Positions 7,344-14,466 of a stretch of DNA of 14,592 nt are shown one piece after another; the stretch's first letter is position 1, and the number at the start of each line of letters is the position of its first letter. Both the position numbers and the translations under genes were made by a program. This DNA is from CAZFQG01 sp964520785 (GTDB lineage: Bacteria > Planctomycetota > Planctomycetia > Pirellulales > Thermoguttaceae), in assembly GCA_964520785.1 (NCBI GenBank), contig CAZFQG010000167.1, positions 1 through 14,592 on the forward strand. The letters run 5' to 3'. The notes beneath the pieces were generated by a model. That model worked only from the letters and a program-made list of their open reading frames with translations. It did no database searches and was not told the DNA's origin.

Positions 7344-7677
7344 CGGGAAGACGGGGTTGATCGGTTCCTCGTGGTTCGGTGTCGCGATGTACCCGCGCCG
7401 GCGGAGTTCCCATTCCCCTCCCAACTCGATGGCCTTGGCTTCGTCACCGATGTAATCGGTAATTCCAGGGAAAATCAATATCCTTCACTACCGTTGCCAT
7501 GTCACCCGGGTCCGATATGCTATATTGAGTTCGGGGAATCGGCATACGAAGCGCTTTCGGCTGATGCCTCGCGCGGTCCCGTGACCCCGCATTTTCGCTA
7601 GGCGACATCCGTCTGAAACCAGCCATTACCGGTCTTGTCGTCGAAACCTACTCATCTGACCGTCAGATTGGAACACA
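7344..7677 (+). other. Intergenic region after pyruvate kinase
   Basis: No gene is supported. It contains a small perfect dyad, ACCGAT-GTA-ATCGGT (7446-7460), and the promoter-like pair described at 7494-7521. No intrinsic terminator for pyruvate kinase was recognised. Confidence 0.55.
7494..7521 (+). promoter_or_regulatory. Probable promoter of the two-gene membrane protein operon
   Basis: TTGCCA (5/6 to consensus, 7494-7499) and TATGCT (4/6, 7516-7521) are separated by 16 bases. A start near 7528 would give a leader of about 150 bases. The overlapping TATATT at 7521 has no -35 at suitable distance. Confidence 0.4.
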
Positions 7678-8625
7678 ATGGAAACTCGGCGATTTCCGCC
7701 AGTTCGAGATTATCTGTCTGGAAAAGAGCAGCGAAGGCTCCTGGTCTTGGTCGCCGCATTGGGGTTGGTGTTATATGCGATAAGCGAGGTCCGCGACCCG
7801 AGGTACTGGCGATGGTTAACCGAGGAGGCACCGCCGGTCGCGGTAGATGATGCTTCCGAAAGAGACGGCGTCGCCGAAGAAGACCGCGCGGATACTCTCG
7901 TACCTTTGCCTCGCTTCGACCGGAATCTGCTGACCCCGATTCAGGACGATGCCCCGTTCCGCGACGACGAGCAGGCCGCCTGGTTCGGCTTGTTGGCGAC
8001 CCTCAGAGACGCCGACCCTCGGGCGCTCGCGGAGGCCTCGCTCGGAGAGGTCACGTATGTCCAGCTTTTCGATCAACCGGAGGTCTATCGCGGTAGAATC
8101 GTGACGCTCCGTGGGATCGCCCGGCGGGTCTTGTTCATGGATGCGCCGGCCAACGAGGAGGGAATCCGCGGCTACTATCAGGTCGTACTCGAACCGGCGG
8201 ACGGTTCCAATAGTCCCGTCATCCTGTACGTCTTGGAGCTGCCAGAGGGGTTTCCCACGGGGGGGGACGTTTCGGCCAAGGTGGCGGTGAAGGGTTACTT
8301 CTTCAAACGTTGGGTCTACACGGCCCGGGACCGAATCCGTTCGGCCCCGGTCGTATTGGCGAAAAAACTCAAATGGCGGCCCGACGCGGAACCGGAGAAG
8401 CCTGCGCGAAAACCTCCCTCGCTTCTTCTGGTCATTTCGGGGGGCGCGGTTCTGGCCGGGATCATTCTCTTCACGGTTATCCGTCGCACTCGGCTGAAGC
8501 GTTCCGTCGCGGATGCGGACCTGACCGGTCTCTTTCGGGAAGAACGGGATGGGGCGGTCGAGGATGTCGAGGCAAGTGAGCCAATAAGGGACGATAAGGA
8601 GAACCAGAACGGAGAAAGACGGTGA
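7678..8625 (+). CDS. Uncharacterised membrane protein with one copy of a repeated extracytoplasmic module
   Basis: A 315-residue protein I cannot place in a named family. Residues 20-36 are a first membrane segment and about 248-268 a second, followed by a basic then acidic cytoplasmic tail. The roughly 210 residues between should face outside the cytoplasm. Within them, residues about 97-217 form one repeat unit: a helical part (WFGLLATLRD), then VQLFDQP, then a beta-rich part with RGRIVTLRG, GYYQVV, LPEGFPTG and GYFFKRW. The same unit occurs twice in the next gene. The beta part, a run of short strands around RG and G-F-K-W landmarks, could be a small OB-like barrel, which is speculation. 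The gene overlaps its downstream partner by four bases (GTGA), so the two are cotranslated. The start has only a weak ribosome-binding site (TTGGAA). Confidence 0.8.
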   Translation: METRRFPPVRDYLSGKEQRRLLVLVAALGLVLYAISEVRDPRYWRWLTEEAPPVAVDDASERDGVAEEDRADTLVPLPRFDRNLLTPIQDDAPFRDDEQAAWFGLLATLRDADPRALAEASLGEVTYVQLFDQPEVYRGRIVTLRGIARRVLFMDAPANEEGIRGYYQVVLEPADGSNSPVILYVLELPEGFPTGGDVSAKVAVKGYFFKRWVYTARDRIRSAPVVLAKKLKWRPDAEPEKPARKPPSLLLVISGGAVLAGIILFTVIRRTRLKRSVADADLTGLFREERDGAVEDVEASEPIRDDKENQNGERR

Positions 8626-10058
8626 TTCAAAGTCCCAAGACGACCGTTTCGGCTCAGAAGGAGGGCGTTGAATATCCACCGCACGATTGGTTTCGTCGGT
8701 CGATGGCGGGCCTTTTGCTCTCGCTGGTGCTTTGGTTCCCCGAGAGCAGCGCGGATTCTTCGGACCCGTCCTTCGAACCGATCGACGCGAGGGCATATTT
8801 CCGGCTCGCCGGTATCGATGATAGCCAATTCGCGCGGCTGACCGATGATGCGCCTTGGGGGAGTGGTGAAGACGAATTACTGTGGCGAATTCTCTATCGC
8901 GGCGACGATTTTTCCGCCGAGAACTTCGACCAATGGAGAGAGCGCACGTTTCAACCAAGCGAGGTCCGAGCGGATTCCGAGGCGGCACGAGGACGATTCT
9001 TCGGGCTTTCCGGCCGGGTGACCTGGATCGAGGAAATCAAGCCGCCGGAGGAAGTCGTTCAGAAGTTCGAACTGAATCGCTATTACCAGTGCCGTTTGAA
9101 GTTGGAGGGGAGCGACCTTTCGGCCGTTCTATTCGCGAAACGGGTTCCCTCCGGACTCAGCACCGGCGAGCCTTTGGATGCAAGGACGCAAGCAGTCGGA
9201 TGTTTCCTGAAATGGTCGCGGGGGGATGATGGACGCGCCGAGCCGGTCTTCGCGGCGACGCGGCTCGAATGGTTCCCCGATACGGTTCTGGGCAGACTCG
9301 GAGTGGACGCCGGGCTACTCGACTCGCTGGTTGACCGGAAGACGGTCCTCGCCTCGGAACGCGAATGCTTCTACCAAATACTCTCCGCCGTCGGCCGTGC
9401 GAAGCCGGGCAGTCTGCTCAGGGAGGCCGGGGCCGAATTGAAGGCGACCGGCAGAAGCGCGTTCTCCGCGGTGCCCCTCTTCGAAGATCCCAAGGCGAAC
9501 CGAGGAAAGCTGTTCGCGTTTACCGGCTTAGTTCGGCGCGTCGTTCGCGTCGTCGTGGAAGACCCCGACATCGTGCGCCGTTTCGGAATTCGCGAGTACT
9601 ACGAGATGTCCCTGTTCACCGAGGATTCACAAGGAAATCCGCTTACGTTCTGCGTCCGCGCCATTCCAGAAGGGATGCCGACCGGCCAAGGTCCCGACTA
9701 TGCCGAGACGGTCACGGTGGCGGGATTCTTCCTGAAAACGTGGGCATTTCACTCGGAGTACGCGTCTCGGGTCGCTTCGAAAGGCGACCAGAAAACCCTT
9801 CCCAAGCAACTCGCGCCGCTGCTCATCGGCAGGGAGCCGGTATGGCACGCGCGCCGCGCGGAAGATAGGTCATCCTACTGGGGACTCGCGGCGGGCGGCG
9901 CGTTTATCGTTCTTCTCTTGTTCGTCTGGCTGATATTGAGGAGGTTGGCGAAAGAGGATGCCCTGCGCAACCGGCAGTATCTCGCGAGGATGGCGGAAAC
10001 GAACGGTCGGACGGCTTCAAAACCCAACGAGATGAAATCGGGAATTGACCCTGAATAA
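8622..10058 (+). CDS. Uncharacterised membrane protein with two copies of the repeated module
   Basis: A 478-residue protein, unrecognised by family. A hydrophobic stretch at about 28-40, preceded by RR and followed by SSADS, looks like a signal peptide or anchor. Residues 418-440 form a C-terminal membrane helix with a basic tail. Between them are two units: about 82-200 (ARGRFFGLSG, NRYYQC, PSGLSTG, GCFLKW) and about 246-376 (NRGKLFAFTG, REYYEMS, IPEGMPTG, GFFLKTW). The second resembles the module of the upstream protein more closely than the first does. The start is GTG at 8622, overlapping the previous stop by four bases, and is supported by GGAG seven bases upstream; ATG at 8703 would begin directly at the hydrophobic segment. 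Tight coupling and shared modules suggest the proteins form a complex or share a ligand outside the membrane. No catalytic motif was found. Confidence 0.8.
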   Translation: MIQSPKTTVSAQKEGVEYPPHDWFRRSMAGLLLSLVLWFPESSADSSDPSFEPIDARAYFRLAGIDDSQFARLTDDAPWGSGEDELLWRILYRGDDFSAENFDQWRERTFQPSEVRADSEAARGRFFGLSGRVTWIEEIKPPEEVVQKFELNRYYQCRLKLEGSDLSAVLFAKRVPSGLSTGEPLDARTQAVGCFLKWSRGDDGRAEPVFAATRLEWFPDTVLGRLGVDAGLLDSLVDRKTVLASERECFYQILSAVGRAKPGSLLREAGAELKATGRSAFSAVPLFEDPKANRGKLFAFTGLVRRVVRVVVEDPDIVRRFGIREYYEMSLFTEDSQGNPLTFCVRAIPEGMPTGQGPDYAETVTVAGFFLKTWAFHSEYASRVASKGDQKTLPKQLAPLLIGREPVWHARRAEDRSSYWGLAAGGAFIVLLLFVWLILRRLAKEDALRNRQYLARMAETNGRTASKPNEMKSGIDPE

Positions 10059-10346
10059 CGTGATCGGTTTCATCTCTTACGAATTGCACGGACGCTCCAG
10101 GTGAATATCCCGTCAGGATCGGGTCGGACGGATGGGGCCGCCGAGGATCCACGGCACTCAACGGGAACGACCCCGAGACTCGCCGACCTCCAATTCCGCG
10201 AACGGCCGCCGTCAAGCCACGCATGGTCCTCCTCGCGAAGACGCCCCCTCCCGACTTGTGTGCCTTCGCGCGGCCTTTGTAGGAACTGATGTAATGCAAC
10301 GTCGGGGACCGGTGTCGCAAGCACCGCCTTTACGAATCACGCGCAC
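10059..10346. other. Spacer without a recognisable gene
   Basis: This lies between the stop of the second membrane protein gene and the terminator of the minus-strand RNA gene. Short open frames on both strands have arginine/proline/serine-rich random composition and no good starts. I see no repeat or clear regulatory site. Confidence 0.55.
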
Positions 10347-10383
10347 AAAAAAAGCCCCCGGAAAGGAAACGTCCCAGGGGGGC
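10347..10383 (-). terminator. Intrinsic terminator of the minus-strand RNA gene
   Basis: Read on the minus strand, GCCCCC (10383-10378) pairs with GGGGGC (10359-10354), with a smaller GGGA/TTCC pairing in the loop, followed at once by seven T (10353-10347). This is the clearest intrinsic terminator in the window. No coding gene on the minus strand precedes it. Confidence 0.85.
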
Positions 10384-10609
10384 GAGGACGCAGCTTTTTC
10401 CGGGAGCGATTGGTCGCCTTGCAACCGGGTGATTGCTCCGGTCGACACTATTTTGCAGTGGAAGCGAGCCCGCGAGGCATCCATGCCCGGGGCAAACGCT
10501 TCTAGTCCGCAGGTTGGCTAACCAAACCCAAATGCGGACTCATCCACGCGGATTGCACATTCTCGGCGTGAGGAATTCGGCGTCATGAACGCCCACCCTC
10601 ACGTCCGAT
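10347..10609 (-). ncRNA. Candidate structured non-coding RNA gene, about 263 nt, unknown class
   Basis: All parts of an independent RNA gene line up on the minus strand. The predicted start, A10609, is seven bases past the -10 box. An 11-bp stem with one bulged A begins at +2 (10608-10597 with 10573-10563) and encloses a 5-bp hairpin (10593-10579). A second element pairs AGTCCGCA (10504-10511) with TGCGGACT (10533-10540) and stacks on GGTT/AACC. A third pairs 10403-10410 with 10432-10439 (one mismatch) around GGTCGC/GCAACC (10412-10426). An intrinsic terminator ends it. I see no SRP, 6S, tmRNA or RNase P hallmark. A 22-codon frame (10586-10518) with a GAGG upstream lies inside, so a leader or dual-function RNA is possible. 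It is convergent to the membrane protein gene and divergent from lpxD. Confidence 0.55.
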
Positions 10610-10615
10610 GGAGGG

Positions 10616-10644
10616 AAAATAGAGGATTTTCCAGAACCGGTCAA
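10616..10644 (-). promoter_or_regulatory. Promoter of the minus-strand RNA gene
   Basis: On the minus strand TTGACC (10644-10639, 5/6) and TATTTT (10621-10616, 4/6) are spaced by exactly 17 bases. The predicted start is a purine, A10609, directly before the first stem of the RNA. Confidence 0.6.
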
Positions 10645-10773
10645 GGCCAGTTTCGTTGCCCAATCGAGAAAAAAACAGCAATGCCGATCGCCTCGGAATC
10701 GCGGGGCGTCCTCGTCCGCGACCCGCCATGTTCCGCGAATCGGATTTCCGAATTCCTCGTTCGTTCAACCCTT

Positions 10774-10794
10774 GATTCGATGCGTCGTCGAATC
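10774..10794. promoter_or_regulatory. Inverted repeat upstream of lpxD
   Basis: GATTCGA (10774-10780) and TCGAATC (10788-10794) are perfect 7-bp arms around seven bases. It sits between the divergent RNA promoter and lpxD, so an operator-like site is possible; no T-run follows. The rest of 10645-11071 shows no gene, only an open frame in phase with lpxD that looks like random translation. Confidence 0.4.
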
Positions 10795-10934
10795 GCCACA
10801 TCTACCCTATTCAATGCCGTGGCGGTACTATATAGAGGCTTATCCGCGTCGTTCTCGTCGTCTCCATCAGTTACCGACTTTCCTTGGCGGCGGGGCCAAC
10901 CATGTGTCGGCGATTTTGGAGAACCTTTCTGCTA

Positions 10935-10964
10935 TTGATTCGTTTGACCGCTTCACGGTAAAGT
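10935..10964 (+). promoter_or_regulatory. Possible promoter of lpxD-lpxI
   Basis: TTGATT (10935-10940) and TAAAGT (10959-10964), each 4/6 to consensus, are spaced by 18 bases. The start near 10971 would lie about 100 bases before the lpxD ATG. A TTGACC at 10944 has no well-placed -10. Confidence 0.35.
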
Positions 10965-11071
10965 ATCGCCGAAACCAAAATGAATCGCGTGGCCGAAAAA
11001 GATGCGCCGCCGGGTTCGATTTCGCGAACCAACCGCGGAACGGAAGTTTGCTAATGAAAGGACCTCTCGTT

Positions 11072-12142
11072 ATGGAATTGACGCTACACGAACTGGCCGC
11101 GCTGGTGGACGGCCGGGTTCTCGGAGACGGGAATATCCGCATTTCCGGGGCGGCGCCGATGTGCAGCGTCCAGCCGGGGGAAATCACGCTGTGGGACCAT
11201 GTCGCGCAGTCTCGGCTGTATCGTCTGGCCGGGACGTGCGCCTCGGCCGTTTTGACGGCGGACGAGGCACTGCCTGAGGGGCTTTCCGGAATTCTGGTGG
11301 AGGACCTCCACGGCGCCTTCGCGAAAATCATCGTGCAGTTCCGCCCCGTCCGAGGCCGGCAAAGGGTCGGAATCAGTCCGAAGGCGGATGTCGACCCGAC
11401 GGCCTGTATCGGAAAGGACGTCGATATCCACCCGTTCGCCTCGGTCGGGGCGGACGTCCAGATCGGCGACGCGGTCGTCATCCATTCCGGGGCGCGGATC
11501 ATGGCCGGCTCGCGGATCGGTGCCGGGACGATCATCTTTCCCAACGCGGTCCTTTATGAAGATACGATCGTCGGTCCGAACTGCATCCTCCACGCCGGGG
11601 TGATTCTCGGCGCGTACGGATTCGGCTACTGCCAGGTGGACGGCCACCACAAACTCGCCAGCCAGCTCGGTAACGTCATCCTCGGCGCGAACGTCGAAGT
11701 CGGAGCGGGCGCCACGATCGACCGGGGCACCTACGGCCCGACCGTAATCGGCGAGGGGACGAAGATCGACGACCAGGTCATGATCGCCCACAACTGCCAG
11801 ATCGGCCGGCACAATATGCTCTGTTCCCAGGTCGGCATCGCCGGCAGCACGCGGAGCGGGGACTGGGTCGTCATGGCAGGACAAGTGGGCGTCCGGGACC
11901 ACGTCACCATCGGCGACGGCGCTATCCTGGGCGCGATGGCCGGCGTGATCAACGACGTCCCCGCCGGTAGCGTCATGATCGGTATTCCGGCGACTCCGGA
12001 GCGCGAACAGAAAATCAAGCAGGCCGTTTTCGCGAAGCTCCCCGAGATGCGCCGCGAAATGAAGCGGCTGACGTCCCTCGTCGAAAAGCTCTCCCAGCAA
12101 GTCCAGCAAGCGGAACCGGCCGAACCGCGCCGTGCCGCCTAA
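11072..12142 (+). CDS. lpxD: UDP-3-O-acylglucosamine N-acyltransferase LpxD
   Basis: Transfers the second acyl chain from acyl-ACP to UDP-3-O-acylglucosamine in lipid A synthesis. The 356-residue form from ATG 11072 begins with the typical MELTLHELAALVDG uridine-binding domain (1-100). Hexapeptide repeats of a left-handed beta helix follow (about 100-300), then a C-terminal helical stretch (310-345). The catalytic His is in IAHN (H240, E. coli His239), and YGFGY (182-186) and TIDRG (215-219) match the family's substrate-binding landmarks. AAAGGA nine bases upstream fixes this start; ATG 11054 adds six residues, and an in-frame ATG at 10772 adds about 100 non-homologous residues and is rejected. 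lpxI follows after 29 bases. Its presence implies an outer membrane with lipid A. Confidence 0.96.
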   Translation: MELTLHELAALVDGRVLGDGNIRISGAAPMCSVQPGEITLWDHVAQSRLYRLAGTCASAVLTADEALPEGLSGILVEDLHGAFAKIIVQFRPVRGRQRVGISPKADVDPTACIGKDVDIHPFASVGADVQIGDAVVIHSGARIMAGSRIGAGTIIFPNAVLYEDTIVGPNCILHAGVILGAYGFGYCQVDGHHKLASQLGNVILGANVEVGAGATIDRGTYGPTVIGEGTKIDDQVMIAHNCQIGRHNMLCSQVGIAGSTRSGDWVVMAGQVGVRDHVTIGDGAILGAMAGVINDVPAGSVMIGIPATPEREQKIKQAVFAKLPEMRREMKRLTSLVEKLSQQVQQAEPAEPRRAA

Positions 12143-12171
12143 CTCTTCCGTCCCATCAGTTCTTCAATTCC

Positions 12172-13053
12172 ATGCACATACCGCCGAAGCCCCAAAAACG
12201 CATCGGACTTATCGCCGCGTGGGGCCGCTACCCGCTGATCATCGCGGAGACGCTGATCGAGCAGGGGTGCGAGGTCTACTGCCTGGGGGTGGTCGGTCAC
12301 GCGGACCCGAGGCTGGCCGAGATCTGTACCGATTACCAGGCGGTCGGGCTGTGCCGCTTCGGGACGGCGCGACGGTATTTCAACCGTCACGGCGTTACCG
12401 AGGCGATGATGGCCGGCAAGATTCACAAGGTGGTTCTGTTCACGCCTTGGCGGTGGTTCCGGCATCTTCCGGATTGGACGACGATCCGCGCGTTCACTCC
12501 CCACTTCTTGACGAAACACCGCGACTGCGCGGACGATTCCCTGCTGGGGACGGTCGTGGAGGTCTTTGCCGAAGCCGGGATTCACTTCAAGCCGGCAACC
12601 GACTATGTGCCGCAACTCCTGGTGAAGGAAGGGCGACTGACGCGACGCGCTCCGACTCCGGCGGAATGGAAGGATATCGCGTTCGGTTGGGAAATCGCCA
12701 AGGAACTCGGCCGTCTCGACATCGGCCAGAGCGTCTGCGTGAAGGATCAGGCGGTGATGGCCCTCGAAGCCATCGAGGGGACGGACAAGTGCATTCTCCG
12801 CGCCGGCGAACTCTGCCGGACCGGCGGCTTCACCGTGGTCAAGGTCGCCAAGCCGCAGCAGGACATGCGGTACGACGTCCCGACCATCGGCCTGGGCACC
12901 CTCAAAAACATGGTTGCTTCGAAGGCTTCCGTCCTCGCGCTGGAAGCGGAGAGGGCAATCATTCTGGACGAGCCGGAGGTGGTCGATTTCGCCGACCGGC
13001 ATAAGATCGCGATCGTCTCGATCAAACACGCCACCGCGGTGGCTGTCGCTTAG
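12172..13053 (+). CDS. lpxI: UDP-2,3-diacylglucosamine pyrophosphatase LpxI
   Basis: Cleaves UDP-2,3-diacylglucosamine to lipid X (2,3-diacylglucosamine 1-phosphate) and UMP, the step done by LpxH in E. coli. The 293-residue protein has the LpxI (formerly DUF1009) landmarks in order: IGLIAAWGRYPL (11-22), AGKIHKV (81-87), DDSLL (121-125), GRLTRRAPT (154-162), LDIGQSV (182-188), VMALEAIEGTD (195-205), VKVAKPQQD (223-231) and YDVPTIG (234-240). The N-terminal domain covers roughly 1-130 and the catalytic C-terminal domain roughly 140-285. The ATG at 12172 lacks a good Shine-Dalgarno, but homology begins at residue 10, so the start is at most slightly off. It acts on the same pathway as lpxD and probably shares its transcript. 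Confidence 0.95.
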   Translation: MHIPPKPQKRIGLIAAWGRYPLIIAETLIEQGCEVYCLGVVGHADPRLAEICTDYQAVGLCRFGTARRYFNRHGVTEAMMAGKIHKVVLFTPWRWFRHLPDWTTIRAFTPHFLTKHRDCADDSLLGTVVEVFAEAGIHFKPATDYVPQLLVKEGRLTRRAPTPAEWKDIAFGWEIAKELGRLDIGQSVCVKDQAVMALEAIEGTDKCILRAGELCRTGGFTVVKVAKPQQDMRYDVPTIGLGTLKNMVASKASVLALEAERAIILDEPEVVDFADRHKIAIVSIKHATAVAVA

Positions 13054-13350
13054 GACGTTGAAACAAACGCGTCCATACCCCTTGACTCAAACTCTTCCCC
13101 TTCGCGATAGGCTCTCCGGAGGAGGTGCGTCTCGTAGACCTTCCCTTTCTAAGGCCTGCGCGTTGTGGCTACGTGAACAGGACCCATTCTCCGTGGAATG
13201 ACCTAATCACTCGCATGTCCACATATCGAGTCAAGAGAAACAAACCGATGTTTAGTAGCCACATATTCATACAAAGGAAAGACGATGCAACCCCTTGCGC
13301 TGCCCCGGGTTGGCCTCAAAAACGGGGGTCAGAAGGGGGAAAAGTTTGGA
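13054..13350. other. Spacer between convergent lpxI and URO-D-family genes
   Basis: No gene is supported. A short inverted repeat GGACG (13053-13057) / CGTCC (13070-13074) sits at the lpxI stop. A relatively AT-rich stretch at 13200-13290 ends in AAAGGAAAG before an ATG at 13285, but the frame that follows is antisense to the next gene and not protein-like. Confidence 0.5.
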
Positions 13351-14466
13351 CTAGTACCGCCCGTATTCTTCCACCAGATCTCGCATCATTCCAATTCGGG
13401 TTTCCTCGGCGAACGGGGGGACCTGATCGCCGGCGGCCGCGATGAGTCTTGGGGAACGGTGCCGGAGTTCGAGCCAGTCGAGGACGGACTGCTTGAATTC
13501 CTCCACGTCCACCTCTGGAAGCCACAAATTGGGGGGGACGCCTCCGGAGAGGATGAAATCCTCTCCCGCCTCGTCGCGACATTCCCCTGGGGTGAGGTCT
13601 CCGGTCGGTTTGGGCGTGACGGCGTCGGCACAGTCGGCGTCGGTGTCGCGGATCATTCCTATCGCTCCCTTGAGCCGGCCGTCGATATGGACGGCGACGA
13701 ACTTTCCGGCGCGGTGGAGACGCGCGACGCAGGCGTCGTAGAAGGGGCGCGACCAAAGGTCAAAGAATCGCGGCGGCTGCAAGTCGCTGGAGAAATTGTC
13801 GCCCATGACGACGAATTCGACCGGAGACTCCGCCAACATCTCGACGAGACTCAGTAGGTTGTCATTGATCGCGTCGATCGTATCGCGCAGAGGCCCCGGC
13901 ATGTCGACGGTGGCGTAGAGAAAGCCTTCCACGCCCATCCAGTAGTGCATCAACAGACCCACGGCGCTATAGCCGGGACTTACGTAAACGACGCCGCAAT
14001 CGCCCACGGCGTCCACCCACGCCTGGTACCGGTCCCATCGAGGAGTAAAGGTCCGATTCGCCAAGGCCCGGCCAAGCACCTTCAGGTCGTTTTCCGTCTT
14101 CACCCCCCAAGCCTCCATTCCCCAGGCATAACTCGCCTCCTCCCAACGGCGGGTTCGAGCAATGGCTCCTATGGGCGTCTCGATACGCCAGGTGATCGCC
14201 CGTCCGTCCTCCGATTTGGTCGTACTCGAAATAACGTCGGGCGCGTCGTGAATGTCGTAGAAGCTGCCCAGGTTGGGCATGTAGAACCCGATGCCGTGAA
14301 GGCGGTGGTAATCGATCAGTTCGGCTTCCGGCGTCAGATACGACCGGCTCAGGTCCCATGGCAGGTGATTCTTGTGGTAGAACCAATGAGAAAGGTCCAG
14401 CATGAAAGGAACCACGTCCGGAGTCTTTCCACAAAAAACCTGAAGGATGCGTTCGCGTAGCGTCAT
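13351..14466 (-). CDS. Uroporphyrinogen decarboxylase (URO-D) superfamily protein, probably not HemE
   Basis: A 371-residue cytoplasmic TIM-barrel protein. MTLRERILQVFCGKTPDVVP at the N-terminus, a mid-protein GDNFSS followed by RFFDLWSRPFYDAC, then HRAGKFVAVHIDGRLKGAI, DAVTPKPTGDLTP and FILSGGVPP are the ordered landmarks of the URO-D fold, shared by HemE and by corrinoid-dependent methyltransferases such as MtaA. The N-terminal region lacks the Arg-rich substrate loop of true HemE, so haem synthesis is unlikely. Methyl transfer or demethylation is one option, but no corrinoid protein is nearby to support it. The ATG at 14466 is chosen because homology begins there; a TTG at 14532 would add 22 residues. 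No clear Shine-Dalgarno was seen. It is convergent with lpxI and nothing suggests shared function. Confidence 0.8.
   Translation of the reverse strand: MTLRERILQVFCGKTPDVVPFMLDLSHWFYHKNHLPWDLSRSYLTPEAELIDYHRLHGIGFYMPNLGSFYDIHDAPDVISSTTKSEDGRAITWRIETPIGAIARTRRWEEASYAWGMEAWGVKTENDLKVLGRALANRTFTPRWDRYQAWVDAVGDCGVVYVSPGYSAVGLLMHYWMGVEGFLYATVDMPGPLRDTIDAINDNLLSLVEMLAESPVEFVVMGDNFSSDLQPPRFFDLWSRPFYDACVARLHRAGKFVAVHIDGRLKGAIGMIRDTDADCADAVTPKPTGDLTPGECRDEAGEDFILSGGVPPNLWLPEVDVEEFKQSVLDWLELRHRSPRLIAAAGDQVPPFAEETRIGMMRDLVEEYGRY

Noticed and set aside
6384..7478. 364-residue minus-strand open frame across pyruvate kinase
   Set aside because: It is the antisense shadow of a GC-rich gene whose sense product is unmistakable.
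10500..10550. Hammerhead-ribozyme-like motif (GGATGAGTCC ... GGACTAGAAG on the minus strand) in the candidate RNA
   Set aside because: The core CUGAUGA is changed at two positions and two extra bases separate the stem from GAA, so the catalytic core cannot form as known.
10347..10609. Minus-strand RNA as SRP, 6S, tmRNA or RNase P RNA
   Set aside because: No GGAAGGAAGC SRP loop, no rod-like self-complementary 6S shape, no CCA-ended tRNA-like domain, and no RNase P core motifs are visible.
10772..11071. N-terminal extension of LpxD by 100 residues
   Set aside because: LpxD homology starts at MELTLHEL (11072), which has its own Shine-Dalgarno; the upstream residues look like translated spacer.
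13285..13857. 190-residue plus-strand open frame with a good Shine-Dalgarno (AAAGGAAAG)
   Set aside because: Most of it is antisense to the well-supported URO-D-family gene and its composition reflects that gene's codon structure; only the ribosome-binding-like start is notable.
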